Source: Lysobacter enzymogenes (lineage in GTDB: Bacteria > Pseudomonadota > Gammaproteobacteria > Xanthomonadales > Xanthomonadaceae). From it: a stretch of DNA of 64,000 bases. The DNA lies in NCBI RefSeq assembly GCF_023617245.1, contig NZ_CP067396.1:620001-684000 (forward strand), given 5' to 3'. Position numbers and translations under genes: made by a program. Shown piece after piece: positions 44,315-53,651 of this stretch. A model generated the notes under the pieces. The model saw only the letters and a list, made by a program, of their open reading frames with translations, was not told the origin of the DNA and did not search any database. Positions within the stretch are counted from its first letter, which is position 1, and every line of letters begins with the position of its first letter.

Positions 44315-45202
44315 TCAGGGGCGGGCGACCTGATTGAACTGGTCCTGGGCCTGGCGCAGCAATTCCTGTTCGCGCCGGGCCAGGCGCTGTTCTTCGGCGA
44401 CCGCCGCCTGGATCTGGCCGACGTAGCCATTGAACGCATCCAGGTCGCGCTGGCTGGAAAAGGCCAGCTGCCCCTGTTGCAACTGCACGCGCGAACCGGC
44501 GCGTTCGATCAGCTCCACGGTGCGCAGGGTCAGGTCGGCGACGTTGCGCTGGTTGCGGATGCTCTGCTGTTCCAGTTCGACGCGCTTGGCGCTGGCGCCG
44601 TCGAACTGCGCGCGCAGGCGATCGCGCGCGGTCAGCCGGCTGGTCAGGATCTCCAGCCGCTGGCGCAACTCGGTGCGCGCCTGCAACGAACTGGCGGCGG
44701 AGCGGTCGATCAGTTCGCGGTAGCGGCGCAGCGCCTCGCGGCTGGTGCGCCGCCCTTCGGCGCGGATCAGCCGCTCCGGCGTCAGCACCTGTTCGAGCTG
44801 GAGCGCTTCGAGTTCCCGCGCGATCCGGGCTTGCTGTTGCTGCGAGCGTCCGGCGATCTCGCGCAGCAGAGCGTTGAAGCCGCGCAGCATTTCGGCTTCG
44901 TTGCGCGCCGGCACGGTCTCGCCGGCCGGCGCCGCCGGCGCGAGCGCGGCGTCGGGCGCCTTGCCTTCTGCCAGCCGGCGCTGCTGTTCGATGAGCTGGT
45001 TGCCGGTGTCGCCGAGCGCGCGCAACTCCTGCTGGGTTTCCTGGTGGCGCTTGGCGCCGACGTACACGCCGATGCCGATCAGGGCGACGAAGACCGCGAC
45101 TGCGCCGATCAGACCCCAGACCAGCCAGATTTGGCCCTGGCCGCGCTGCGCGGCGATGCGGCGCGGCGCCGTCCGGCCGCCGGTTCGTACATTCGCGAAC
45201 AT
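44315..45202 (-). CDS. membrane-anchored coiled-coil protein, paralogue A
   Basis: 295 residues from the ATG at 45202. One transmembrane helix (IWLVWGLIGAVAVFVALIGI) follows a short cytosolic tail; the rest is a long coiled coil rich in Arg, Gln and Glu. Blocks such as ARIARELEALQLEQVLTPER and REALRRYRELIDRS are echoed in the protein at 46237-47184, so the two are diverged paralogues. No enzymatic motif. Function unknown. Confidence 0.65.
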   Translation of the reverse strand: MFANVRTGGRTAPRRIAAQRGQGQIWLVWGLIGAVAVFVALIGIGVYVGAKRHQETQQELRALGDTGNQLIEQQRRLAEGKAPDAALAPAAPAGETVPARNEAEMLRGFNALLREIAGRSQQQQARIARELEALQLEQVLTPERLIRAEGRRTSREALRRYRELIDRSAASSLQARTELRQRLEILTSRLTARDRLRAQFDGASAKRVELEQQSIRNQRNVADLTLRTVELIERAGSRVQLQQGQLAFSSQRDLDAFNGYVGQIQAAVAEEQRLARREQELLRQAQDQFNQVARP

Positions 45203-45362
45203 CCGGTGTTTCCCCTGTACGGGCGGCGCAGCCCCCTGCGCGCCAATCCCGGCGCGAGTATCGGCGATGGCGCGCAGCGCGGCCAGCGTCGCATCGATCG
45301 GCTTGACCTCAAGCGCGGTCGAGGGACTACCCTGGCCGTACCCGATCACCGGACGCCCCGCG

Positions 45363-46199
45363 ATGTCTCCGCGATTGCACGACCTGCCTCGCTACCTGCA
45401 ACGGCTGGGCTTCGACGCGCCGCCGCCGCCGACCCTGGCGACCCTGGCCGCGCTGCAGCAACGCCACAGCGCGCAATTCGTGTTCGAAACCGTGGCCAAC
45501 CTGACCCGCGCGCCGATCGCGCTGGACCTGGATTCGCTGCAGCGCAAGCTGCTGCACGACGGGCGCGGCGGCTATTGCTACGAACTCAACGGCCTGTTCC
45601 AGGCTTTGTTGCGCGAACTGGGCTTCGACCTGCGCGCGGTCGCCGGCCGGGTGGTGATGGGCGGGCCGGAGGACGCGCTGACCGCGCGCACCCACCTGGT
45701 CGCGCTGGTGCGGCTGGACGGCGCGGACTACCTGGCCGACGTCGGTTTCGGCGGCATGGTGCCGACCGTGCCGCTGCGGCTGGATGCGCGCGAGCCGCAG
45801 GCCACGCCGCACGAACCCTACCGGCTGGACCTGCGCGACGACGGCTACCTGCTGCGCGCCGAGGTCGGCGGGCAATGGCGCGCGCTGTACGTCTTCGACC
45901 TGCAGCCGCTGGCGCCGATCGACCTGGAGGTCGGCAACTGGTACGTCAGCGCGCATCCGGCCTCGCCGTTCCGCGACCAGTTGCTGGTCGCGCGCACTGG
46001 GCCGGGTTGGCGCAAGACCTTGAACAACGCCAGCTTCGCCGTGCATCGCCTGGGCCAGGACAGCGTGCGCCGCGAGCTCGACGGCCCGCGAGCGGTGATG
46101 GAGGTGCTGGAGCGCGAGTTCGGCCTGCGTCTGCCGCCGGGGCCGGACGTGGAGCGGGCGCTGGCGCGCAAATTCGAGGCCGCGGCGACGCGGTCGTAG
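45363..46199 (+). CDS. arylamine N-acetyltransferase
   Basis: 278 residues. Transfers acetyl from acetyl-CoA to arylamines and related amines through a Cys-His-Asp triad: C72 (GRGGYCYELNGLF), H110 (ALTARTHLVALV) and D125 (YLADVGFGGMVP). The N-terminal HSAQFVFETVANL and the late VGNWYVSAHPASPF also fit. Lies on the plus strand between two minus-strand coiled-coil paralogues. Confidence 0.92.
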   Translation: MSPRLHDLPRYLQRLGFDAPPPPTLATLAALQQRHSAQFVFETVANLTRAPIALDLDSLQRKLLHDGRGGYCYELNGLFQALLRELGFDLRAVAGRVVMGGPEDALTARTHLVALVRLDGADYLADVGFGGMVPTVPLRLDAREPQATPHEPYRLDLRDDGYLLRAEVGGQWRALYVFDLQPLAPIDLEVGNWYVSAHPASPFRDQLLVARTGPGWRKTLNNASFAVHRLGQDSVRRELDGPRAVMEVLEREFGLRLPPGPDVERALARKFEAAATRS

Positions 46200-46236
46200 T
46201 TTCGTTGCCGCGGTTGAGCCCGCCCGGCGGGCGCGC

Positions 46237-47184
46237 TCAGCGGCGCAGCCGGTCGATTTCCTGCAGCGCCGCCTGGGTGCGCGCGCGGCGCTGCACATCG
46301 ATGCTCTCGCTCTGCTGCAGGAACGCGCCGATCTCGGCGATGCTGCGGTTGTACTGCTCGGCGACCAGCGGATCGGCGAAGGCCAGGCTGCCGTCGTCGC
46401 GCACTTCGATACCGTCGCGGTGCGCGTCGGCGAGGTCGTAGATGCGCTCGATCCGCTCGATGATCGCGCGCCGGTTCTTCATCAGCGCGGCGTCCTCTTC
46501 GCTCTCGCGCGCAAGGTTGCGCTGGAACTCGGTCATGATCGCGCGGCCGTCGGGGCCTTCGCCGGTCAGCGCACGCAGGCGCAGGGCGAGTTCGCGCTGG
46601 CTGGCCTGCTTGACCGCCAGCGTGTAGTTGAGCAGTTCGGCGTACTCGCGGTTGGTGCGGCGGGCGGCCTGGGTGGCCTTGGGGCCGAGCAGGGTTTCCG
46701 GCAGCAACTGCTGCTCCAGGTGCAGGCCTTCGATCCGCTGCTGGGCCTTGGCCTGGCGGTAGCGGCTCTTGTCGCCGACCTCGCGCAGGACGATGCGCAT
46801 GCCCTGCATCAGCGACTTGGCGTCGCGCGCCGGCGCCAGCGCGGTGGCGGCCGAAGGTTCGGGCCGGTCGAGCCTCTCGCTGCCGTCGGGCTGGTTGAGG
46901 CGCTGCTGTTCGCGCAGCAGCAGTTCGCGGCTGTCGGCGGCGTCGTTGTGGGCCTTGCTGGTCTGGGCGATGAAGTCGCTGACATCGTCGCTGGCCATCG
47001 ACAACACCAGCAGCGTGATCAGCATGCAGGCGCCGATGAAGAGGATGCGGGTGGCGGTGCCGTTGGCGCGCCACATCTGCCAGACCGACGGCACCCCGCC
47101 CAACGGCATCGGAATCCCGCACTGCGGGCAGCGCAGGGCGTTGGGCGCGATCGGCCGTTTGCATTTTCGGCACTGGGCGTACAA
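46237..47184 (-). CDS. zinc-ribbon membrane coiled-coil protein, paralogue B
   Basis: 315 residues. Starts with a zinc ribbon (CRKCKRPIAPNALRCPQCG), then a membrane helix (ATRILFIGACMLITLLVLSM) and a long coiled coil. Shares the layout and several blocks (QRIEGLHLEQQLLPETLLGP, RRTNREYAELLNYTL) with the protein at 44315-45202, which lacks the ribbon. Function unknown; the ribbon may bind zinc or partner protein. Confidence 0.65.
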   Translation of the reverse strand: MYAQCRKCKRPIAPNALRCPQCGIPMPLGGVPSVWQMWRANGTATRILFIGACMLITLLVLSMASDDVSDFIAQTSKAHNDAADSRELLLREQQRLNQPDGSERLDRPEPSAATALAPARDAKSLMQGMRIVLREVGDKSRYRQAKAQQRIEGLHLEQQLLPETLLGPKATQAARRTNREYAELLNYTLAVKQASQRELALRLRALTGEGPDGRAIMTEFQRNLARESEEDAALMKNRRAIIERIERIYDLADAHRDGIEVRDDGSLAFADPLVAEQYNRSIAEIGAFLQQSESIDVQRRARTQAALQEIDRLRR

Positions 47185-47533
47185 CGGCCGGTCTCCGGAG
47201 GGGCGGCCGCGCGCAAGCGGCGCGGGCCGAGGGTGGGCGCGATTATCGGTCAGGCCCGGGGCGCGCAGCCAGCCCCGGGCGATGGCCGCGCAAACGCATG
47301 CGGCGGCGCAACGACGGACATCGGCGGCGTCGCGATGGCGCGAACATCGCGTTAGCGGCAGGTGAGGCCCGCGCCGGCGCGGCCGAAAACCGCGGCGGCG
47401 CCGCTGCAGTTTCCGCGATGCGCTGGCGCGAACGCCGCGGCGCGCGCACGCGCGCGGCGATGTTCATCCATGGTTCGCGCATCGCGCCGGGACCGCGAGG
47501 AAAATCGGAACTCCCCCATCACAGGAGCCTGTC
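47185..47533. other. intergenic region, nothing identified
   Basis: 349 bases of very GC-rich sequence between divergent genes, holding both promoters. Only the AGGAG ribosome-binding site before 47534 is evident. Confidence 0.5.
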
Positions 47534-48016
47534 ATGAGGAGCAAGCCGATCCCGCCTCGCCCCGTGCCGCCTCGCCTGGGCGGTCGGATCCTGCTGGCGC
47601 TCGCCCTGGCCGTCGCCGGCGCCGGCCTCTCCGCCGGCGCGCAGGTACGCGAGAACCAGACCGCGCTGACCGAGCACGACGTGCGCAGCCGTCTGGCCGA
47701 GCGCGGATACACCCGCGTCAACGACCTGGACTTCAGCGGCGGCGTCTGGCGCGCGGACGCGCGCAGCGCCGACGGCAATCGCGTGCAGGTCGCGTTGGAC
47801 CCGACCGACGGCCGGATCTACCCCGACGAACAGGTCGCGCAGCTGAGCCGGCGCGACATCCAGGCCTCGCTGTCCGCCGCCGGCTACACCGACATCCACG
47901 ACCTCGACTACCGCGACGGCCTGTGGCTGGCCAAGGCCGAGGACCCGGGCGGCCGCGATGTCGAACTGCGGCTGGACCCGGACAACGGCCGCATCGTCGG
48001 GGTCGACAAGGATTGA
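47534..48016 (+). CDS. exported PepSY-domain protein
   Basis: 160 residues, AGGAG before the ATG. Signal region (RILLALALAVAGAGLSAGAQ) followed by two PepSY-like repeats: SRLAERGYTRVNDLDFSGGV, VALDPTDGRIYPDE and SLSAAGYTDIHDLDYRDGLW, LRLDPDNGRIVGVD. PepSY domains bind or inhibit extracytoplasmic proteases or respond to them; periplasmic here. No protease gene is directly adjacent. Confidence 0.82.
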   Translation: MRSKPIPPRPVPPRLGGRILLALALAVAGAGLSAGAQVRENQTALTEHDVRSRLAERGYTRVNDLDFSGGVWRADARSADGNRVQVALDPTDGRIYPDEQVAQLSRRDIQASLSAAGYTDIHDLDYRDGLWLAKAEDPGGRDVELRLDPDNGRIVGVDKD

Positions 48017-48154
48017 GGCTCGGCGGCTGCGCCAGGCGGCCGCCTTGTTCGCAGGGCGGCCGCTGCGTTGTCCGGGATGTGCGGCGAAGCCGTTGACGCC
48101 GACGCCAGGGCGGCCGTTACAGTGAGACTCCTCGTCCCGCTCTCCGGTCGTCGC

Positions 48155-48916
48155 ATGTTCCGCATCGCTTATCTGGAAGAGCGGCACAACGTGCTCGAAC
48201 TGGAGGAACGCCTGGTCGCCGAGGCGTTGGCCCCGCGCGGCGTCGAAATCCGCCGCTACACCCGAAAACACATCGACCGGCGCAGCCTGCCGCTGGACGA
48301 AGACTGTTTCGTGATGGGCACGGCGCCCAGCGTACACGGTGCGATGAAACAGCTCGGCATTCCGGTGCCCGCGCCGCACGATTACCCGCAGGCGCTGCAG
48401 CCCTGGCTGCATCGCCGGGTCTGGCGGGAGACCTTGGGCGCGGTGGAGTCATGGGTGTCCGAAGGCGCTGCGGGCAGTCTGTTCGTCAAGCCGGCCGACC
48501 GCCTGAAGACTTTCACCGGGCGCGTGTTTTCGCATCCGGGCGACCTGTATTTCCTGGGCGGCGGGTCGCGCCGGCAATCGGTATGGTGTTCGACGCCGGT
48601 CGGATGGCGCTCGGAGTTCCGGGCCTATGTGATCGGTGCGGACGTCATCGCGCTGGATCACTATGCCGGCGACCCGGATGTGCGGCCGTGCGAGCGCGCC
48701 ATCGCCGAGGCGGTGCGGGCCTACCACGACAGCGGCGAGGCGCCAGCCGGTTACGGCATCGATTTCGGCGTTCTGGACAACGGCAACACTGCGTTGGTGG
48801 AGGCCAACGACGGCTACGCGCTCGGCGCCTACGGCATCGCCGCCGATCGTTATGCCGAATTGCTGATGGCGCGCTGGGCGCAGCTGATGGCTACACGCCT
48901 GCCGGTCGGGAACTGA
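48155..48916 (+). CDS. ATP-grasp domain protein (R2K clade)
   Basis: 253 residues from the ATG at 48155. FVKPADRLKTFTGRVFSHPG, GWRSEFRAYVIGADVIALDH and YGIDFGVLDNGNTALVEAND show the Lys, Arg and Asp-Asn nucleotide- and metal-binding pattern of ATP-grasp proteins of the R2K clade, which are proposed to ligate amino acids or modify peptides in immunity-type systems. Substrate unknown. Confidence 0.78.
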   Translation: MFRIAYLEERHNVLELEERLVAEALAPRGVEIRRYTRKHIDRRSLPLDEDCFVMGTAPSVHGAMKQLGIPVPAPHDYPQALQPWLHRRVWRETLGAVESWVSEGAAGSLFVKPADRLKTFTGRVFSHPGDLYFLGGGSRRQSVWCSTPVGWRSEFRAYVIGADVIALDHYAGDPDVRPCERAIAEAVRAYHDSGEAPAGYGIDFGVLDNGNTALVEANDGYALGAYGIAADRYAELLMARWAQLMATRLPVGN

Positions 48917-49083
48917 CCGAACGTTCTTTCCGGCGCGGCAAGGGCGGCTCGACAGCAACGAAATTTTTTTCGCCGCCCTTGTCGATTCCTGCGATCCTGG
49001 CTCGTCGCTGTCATGAGCAGGCGGGAACGGAACCCGTTCCGGCGCCCGCCGCCCCAACCTCGATCCCTTATCGGAGCTTCGCC

Positions 49084-49503
49084 ATGACCACCCACGCGCA
49101 ACTGTTCGTCAATCTGCCGGTGCAGGACCTGGACCGCTCGGTCGCCTTCTACACCCAGCTCGGCTACAGCTTCAATCCGCAGTTCACCGACGAGAACGCG
49201 ACCTGCATGCTGCTCGGCGAGAACCTGTTCGCGATGCTGCTGGTGCGGCCGTTCTTCCAGACCTTCACCCAGAAGGAGCTGATCGATCCGCAGCGCCAGG
49301 TGCAGACCCTGGTGGCGTTGCCGGTGCCCAGCCGCGAGGAGGTCGATGCGCTGGTGGACAAGGCGGTCGCGGCCGGGGCCAAGGCGCACGCGCCGAAGGA
49401 TTACGGCTTCATGTACCAGCGCGCGTATGACGATCTGGACGGCAATACCTGGGAGATCTTCTACATGGACGCCAATGCGGAGCCGAGCGAGGCTTTGGGT
49501 TGA
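49084..49503 (+). CDS. glyoxalase/bleomycin-resistance-like VOC protein
   Basis: 139 residues: QLFVNLPVQDLDRSVAFYTQ, GYSFNPQFTDENATCMLLGE and FMYQRAYDDLDGNTWEIFYM are the paired beta-alpha-beta-beta-beta modules of the VOC fold, with a metal-ligand Glu in the last block. Likely a small-molecule-binding or lyase enzyme of undefined substrate. Confidence 0.85.
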   Translation: MTTHAQLFVNLPVQDLDRSVAFYTQLGYSFNPQFTDENATCMLLGENLFAMLLVRPFFQTFTQKELIDPQRQVQTLVALPVPSREEVDALVDKAVAAGAKAHAPKDYGFMYQRAYDDLDGNTWEIFYMDANAEPSEALG

Positions 49504-49526
49504 GGGAGCCGGCGATCTGAGCGGAA

Positions 49527-49552
49527 GGCGTCGGGACTGAAGTCCCTCCCAC
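49527..49552. repeat. dispersed hairpin repeat
   Basis: Copy of the GGGACTGAAGTCCC hairpin element between the VOC gene and a terminator. Confidence 0.7.
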
Positions 49553-49597
49553 GGGAGCGGTCCCTTTCGCAGGAGCGGTGCCTTCCGGAGGAAAAGA

Positions 49598-49625
49598 AAA
49601 AGCCCCGCGATCGCGGGGCTTTTCG
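49598..49625. terminator. bidirectional terminator
   Basis: Perfect palindrome AAAAGCCCCGCGA plus complement (49598-49623), T-rich on both strands, between the converging VOC and DUF3016 genes. Confidence 0.85.
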
Positions 49626-49673
49626 TGGCAGGGCCTTCAGGCCCGATGCCCTTGTTTCAGCGACCGGCGAGCA

Positions 49674-50246
49674 TCACCGCGCCGCGCTGCGCGCGTCGGC
49701 CTTGAACTCGCGGTTCATCCAGTCGTCGATCAACCGCTTCTCGTAGCGCAGCGGGTCGGACTCGGTGGCGCTGCGCGGACCCATCAGGAAGCTGAGGTCG
49801 CGCAGGGTGCGTTCGCCCTGCTCGATCACTTGGCCGTTGGCGTCGGTGAGGGTGAAGCTGAGGGCGATGCGCGGCGGATAGATGTCGCGGACGAAGCGGG
49901 TGTCGTCGAACTGCGGGCCGTGCCAAGGCTCGTAGTCGCCGGCGCGCTTGATGTCGGTGATGTCGACCGCCAGGCGCTGGCCGGGCGCCAGTTCGCGTTC
50001 GCCGCGCTTGCGCACGTGCTGGGCGATTTGTTCGACCCAGTTGCCGCGGCGCGCGTCGAAGCGGTTGCGGCTCTGGCGGATTTCGGCGAACTGCTCGGGG
50101 TTCTCCCAGCGCACGCTGACCGGGCCTTGTTCGGGCAGGGCGCGCGGGGCGTCGGGATCGGTGACGGTACGGGACTTGGCGCCGGCGGCGCCGCTCGCCA
50201 GGACGGCGGCGGCGGCCAGGGCCAGCCAGGCGGTTCGGAGTGTCAT
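49674..50246 (-). CDS. DUF3016 exported protein
   Basis: 190 residues from the ATG at 50246 with a signal peptide ending ASGAAGAK. VRWENPEQFAEIRQSRNRFD, NWVEQIAQHVRKRGE and DYEPWHGPQFDDTRFVRDIY match DUF3016, a periplasmic family of unknown function common in Xanthomonadaceae. Confidence 0.85.
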   Translation of the reverse strand: MTLRTAWLALAAAAVLASGAAGAKSRTVTDPDAPRALPEQGPVSVRWENPEQFAEIRQSRNRFDARRGNWVEQIAQHVRKRGERELAPGQRLAVDITDIKRAGDYEPWHGPQFDDTRFVRDIYPPRIALSFTLTDANGQVIEQGERTLRDLSFLMGPRSATESDPLRYEKRLIDDWMNREFKADARSAAR

Positions 50247-50387
50247 GACGCTCTCCGTGAGTGGATTCGCCCCCGATTCTCCGCCTGCCGCGCGTCGCAG
50301 GCCAGTGCGGACCGGGCGGTGTTGGCGGCAGTTCACGATGCCGGCCGCGGCCGGCCCAGGCGCCGTTCGCGGGCGGCGGCGGTGGCG

Positions 50388-50780
50388 CTATTCGCAGGCG
50401 CGGCCGTCGCCGTCGCGGTCCAGGCGGCGCGAATAGCCCGGATCGCCGCGCAGCAGCGGCGCCGCGCCGGCGGCGCGGGCCGCGGCGCAGTTGGGGTAGG
50501 CGGTCGCGCCCTGCGTGTTGCCGCCGCCGGCGGCATCGACCGGCAGCGGACGCAGGCCGCGCCGTCCCGGCGGCTGCAGGGCGGACCCGCCCCGGTCCAG
50601 CGCCGCCGTGGCCGGCGCGCTGCCGCGATGGCAGTGATAGCCGCCGTTCCTGCGGTCGTGGTGGCAGCCGTGTCTGTCCAGCCCGCCGCCATGCGCGGGC
50701 GCGGCCGGCGGCGCGGCGGCGAGCACTGCGAGCAGGGCGGCCAGCGCGGTGCGCCGGCGCCGTTCGTGGATCGGTTTCAT
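50388..50780 (-). CDS. exported Excalibur-domain protein
   Basis: 130 residues with a signal region. The C-terminus YPNCAAARAAGAAPLLRGDP followed by GYSRRLDRDGDGRACE is a classical Excalibur calcium-binding module (D-x-D-G-x-A-C-E). The middle holds GLDRHGCHHDRRNGGYHCH, a YHYH-type motif often paired with it. Extracytoplasmic; probably binds calcium and associates with the surface. Confidence 0.85.
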   Translation of the reverse strand: MKPIHERRRRTALAALLAVLAAAPPAAPAHGGGLDRHGCHHDRRNGGYHCHRGSAPATAALDRGGSALQPPGRRGLRPLPVDAAGGGNTQGATAYPNCAAARAAGAAPLLRGDPGYSRRLDRDGDGRACE

Positions 50781-50839
50781 CGTGTCCCCCGTCTGCGCGT
50801 CAACGCGGCGGGGGACGCGAAGCGGTCATTCCGCCCGGC

Positions 50840-52858
50840 TCAGCGCGAAACCTTGGCGCGCGGCGTGAAGTCCAGCCGCCGCCGTTCGACGATGCGGCCG
50901 CCGTCGCGCCGGCCCTCGACCAACTCGTAGCCGAGCAGGGCGTAGACGCGTTGGCCGGCGAAGATCGGGCGGGCGTCGCCGTACCAGTCCACGCAGCTGA
51001 CCACGCAACCGTCGTCGCGGCGCCGGCCGGCGTCGGCGCTGGAGGCCAGCGCGCCGGCCGCGCTCAGGTCCAGGCGGCGATTGCGCAGGAACAGCACGCG
51101 GGCGCCGCCGTCGCCGTCGTCGGCGATCACCGGCAGTCCGAGCAGGCCGTTGTCGGCGTCTTCGGGGCGGTAGAAGAAGCCGTGGGTGCGGTCGTCGCTC
51201 TGGGTGGCGCCGGTTTGCAGGTGGTGGCCGGCGACGCGCGCCGCGGCGCCCAGGCGCAGGCTGGTGAAATGCAACGCGCGCGTGCTGACCTGTTCTTCGT
51301 CGTCGCGGTCGGTGCCGATCAGGATCGCGTCCGGGCCGAGCGCGTCGACGCGTTCGACCGCGTGGGCCAGCCGCAATGTCGACACCGGCTCGCGCCGGGC
51401 ATAGCGCAGGGCAAAGGCCCGCTTCACGTCGACGCCGTCCTTATCGCCCCAGTAGCCGCCGAAGCCGAACACCAGCCAGTCGCCGATGAAGCGCGCGTGC
51501 AGGTCGTAGTCGTAGATGTTGGCCTGCGGCAGCGGGCGGTAAGCGGCGCGGTGGGCGATGCCGCGGCCGTCGCCGAACTCGCTCAGGCGCACGCGCAACA
51601 GGGCGAGATCGCCGGTGCGCGTGCGCGAGGCCCACATCGCTTCGCCCTCGGCGTCGTTGCCGACCAGCACGTTGAGCCAGCCGTCGCGCTGCAGGAACGA
51701 CATCTGGTCGACCGGCGAGCCGCTGGCGCGCAGCGCGCTGGGCGGGCGGCCGTCGAGCGGCATGCGGAACACGGCGGCGTTGGGCCGGCCGGGGTGGTCG
51801 GGATCGGGGTCGCGCGAGGTCCAGACGTAGACCGCGTCCTCGGACACGTAGAAGGTGCGGCTGTCCGCGCCGAGCACCGCGCTGGAGCGGCAGCGCATGC
51901 GCGGGCCGCCGAGTTCGCACTGGGTCACGGCGTGCAGGGCGACGTCGTGCGGGTCGAGCAGGCCGGGCGCGGTGTAGATCGCGGTGGCCGGCAGGATGCG
52001 GCGGAAGTCGGCCGGGGTCGCGCCGTTGCGCCAGTGGCGCAGCGCGGGCAGGCGCGCGTCGGGGCGGTCGGTTTCGTAGTCTTCCAGCGACATCGGCGCG
52101 TAGAAGATCAGGGTCTTGCCGATCAGGCGGCTGGCGTAGTTGCGCGCCGAGTAGTAGTCGCTGCTGCGCAGCTGGTAAGTGGCGCGATAGCGCAGGCCGC
52201 CGCCGGCTTGCAGGTCGAACAGCCCGATCTCGGTGCCGCCGCGGTCGTAGCTGTAGCCGATCACCACCACGGTGCCGTCGGCGACGAGCATTTCGTCGTA
52301 CCAAGTGTCGCTGGGATCGGAGCCGGGGGCGAAGGCGTCGATCGACGACACCGCGCGCAGGCGGTCGCCGCCGGTGTCCAGGGAGAACAGGCGGCCGCGG
52401 CGCAGGACGATCAGGTAGTCGCCTTGTTTCTTGACGATGTCGCCTTCGTCCACGCCCTGGGTCTGGACGTTGGTGATGGTGTCGGCGGACGGCGACTCGG
52501 CGGACGGCGACTGGATGCGCGAGCCGGTGACCTGGATGCGGTCGAGGGTGGTGCCTTTGTTCGCCGCCGCCGCCAACGGGGCGGGGACCGATGGCGCGGG
52601 CGCGGCAGGCGCCGCCGGCGCGTCTGCCGCGACTGGAACGGGCGGCGCGTAGTGCCGGCGCGAAGCGTTGGAGCCGAGCAGGCGCGCCATCGCGCGGCGG
52701 AATTCGCGCTCGCTGGCGAACGGCTTGAGGGTCTTGCCGGCGGCGGCCGTGGCGGGAGGGCGGGCCGCCGCGGCCGGCGTGGCGGCCCGGCCGACGGTCG
52801 GGGCCGCCAGGGCGAGCAGGGCGGCGGCGGACAGCGCCGCGGCGAACAGCGATTTCAT
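50840..52858 (-). CDS. exported beta-propeller domain protein (PF09826-like)
   Basis: 672 residues from the ATG at 52858, signal peptide ending VGRAATP. After a low-complexity linker the sequence TNVQTQGVDEGDIVKKQGDY opens the beta-propeller family originally named for its G-V-D-E-(A/G)-D-I-V-K motif; repeating strands (DTWYDEMLVADGTVVVIGYS, TFYVSEDAVYVWTSRD) fill the rest. Function unknown; likely binding scaffold at the cell surface. Confidence 0.82.
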   Translation of the reverse strand: MKSLFAAALSAAALLALAAPTVGRAATPAAAARPPATAAAGKTLKPFASEREFRRAMARLLGSNASRRHYAPPVPVAADAPAAPAAPAPSVPAPLAAAANKGTTLDRIQVTGSRIQSPSAESPSADTITNVQTQGVDEGDIVKKQGDYLIVLRRGRLFSLDTGGDRLRAVSSIDAFAPGSDPSDTWYDEMLVADGTVVVIGYSYDRGGTEIGLFDLQAGGGLRYRATYQLRSSDYYSARNYASRLIGKTLIFYAPMSLEDYETDRPDARLPALRHWRNGATPADFRRILPATAIYTAPGLLDPHDVALHAVTQCELGGPRMRCRSSAVLGADSRTFYVSEDAVYVWTSRDPDPDHPGRPNAAVFRMPLDGRPPSALRASGSPVDQMSFLQRDGWLNVLVGNDAEGEAMWASRTRTGDLALLRVRLSEFGDGRGIAHRAAYRPLPQANIYDYDLHARFIGDWLVFGFGGYWGDKDGVDVKRAFALRYARREPVSTLRLAHAVERVDALGPDAILIGTDRDDEEQVSTRALHFTSLRLGAAARVAGHHLQTGATQSDDRTHGFFYRPEDADNGLLGLPVIADDGDGGARVLFLRNRRLDLSAAGALASSADAGRRRDDGCVVSCVDWYGDARPIFAGQRVYALLGYELVEGRRDGGRIVERRRLDFTPRAKVSR

Positions 52859-52971
52859 GGAGTCGTCCTTGTGGTCCGGGCGAGGACGCCGCGGCCGGCG
52901 GCCGCGGCGGATATCGCCATCAACGTCCGTGTCGGCGCCGTGGGGTCGGCGGCGGCGCGCCGCCGGCCGGC

Positions 52972-53346
52972 TCAGGCGTCGAAGTGCTTGCGCACCGCTT
53001 CGAAGTCGGCGACCGGGCGCACCTCGATGCGGCCGGTGCGGCTCCACGGGAACGCCTGAGCGATGCGCACGGCCTCGTCCATGTCCGCCGCCTCGATCAG
53101 GTTGAAGCCGCCCAGGTATTCCTTGGCCTCGGCGAAGGGACCGTCCATGAAGGTGGTGCGGCCGCCGCGGGTGCGCAGCGACACCGCCTGCGCCGGCGGC
53201 GCGAGCATCTGCGAGTCGACCAGCTGGCCGCTCTCGCGCATCTCGTCGGCATGGCGGATGCAGCCGCGCATCATGGTCGCGTACTCGCCGTCGGGCAGGG
53301 CTTCGATCAGCGCATCGTCGTTGTAGATCATCACCAGGAACTTCAT
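52972..53346 (-). CDS. YciI-family (DGPF) protein
   Basis: 124 residues: MKFLVMIYNDDALIEALPDG, TTFMDGPFAEAKEYLGGFNL and EAVRIAQAFPWSRTGRIEVR are the YCII/'DGPF' pattern usually encoded near ECF sigma factors. No sigma gene is next to it here. Enzymatic role unproven. Confidence 0.88.
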   Translation of the reverse strand: MKFLVMIYNDDALIEALPDGEYATMMRGCIRHADEMRESGQLVDSQMLAPPAQAVSLRTRGGRTTFMDGPFAEAKEYLGGFNLIEAADMDEAVRIAQAFPWSRTGRIEVRPVADFEAVRKHFDA

Positions 53347-53467
53347 CGGGACCTCGGCAGCGGGGGCGGGCGTTCGGCCGGCAGGATAACGCCGGGAGCG
53401 CAGGGCGATGCAGTGACAAAACGCATGCGGGTTCAGTTGCCGCGGGCGGCTGCGGGGCAAGGCTGTC

Positions 53468-53496
53468 GTGGGAGGGGCTTCAGCCCCGACGCTTTC
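53468..53496. repeat. dispersed hairpin repeat, inverted orientation
   Basis: GTGGGAGGGGCTTCAGCCCC-type copy; it faces the copy at 53544, and together they flank about 50 bases. Confidence 0.7.
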
Positions 53497-53543
53497 GTTT
53501 CCGCTGGCGAGTGGCTCCATGGGAGTATGTCCAGGGCTGAGCG

Positions 53544-53572
53544 GAAAGCGTCGGGACTGAAGTCCCTCCCAC
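53544..53572. repeat. dispersed hairpin repeat
   Basis: GAAAGCGTCGGGACTGAAGT-type copy, in opposite orientation to 53468-53496; followed by further CCCTCCCACA remnants up to about 53640. Confidence 0.7.
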
Positions 53573-53651
53573 AAGAGCGGTCCCTCCCACAAAACCACAG
53601 AAGTAGCCCCCCCTCCGCGAAACCGTCCCTCCCACAGCCGCCGTCCCGTCC

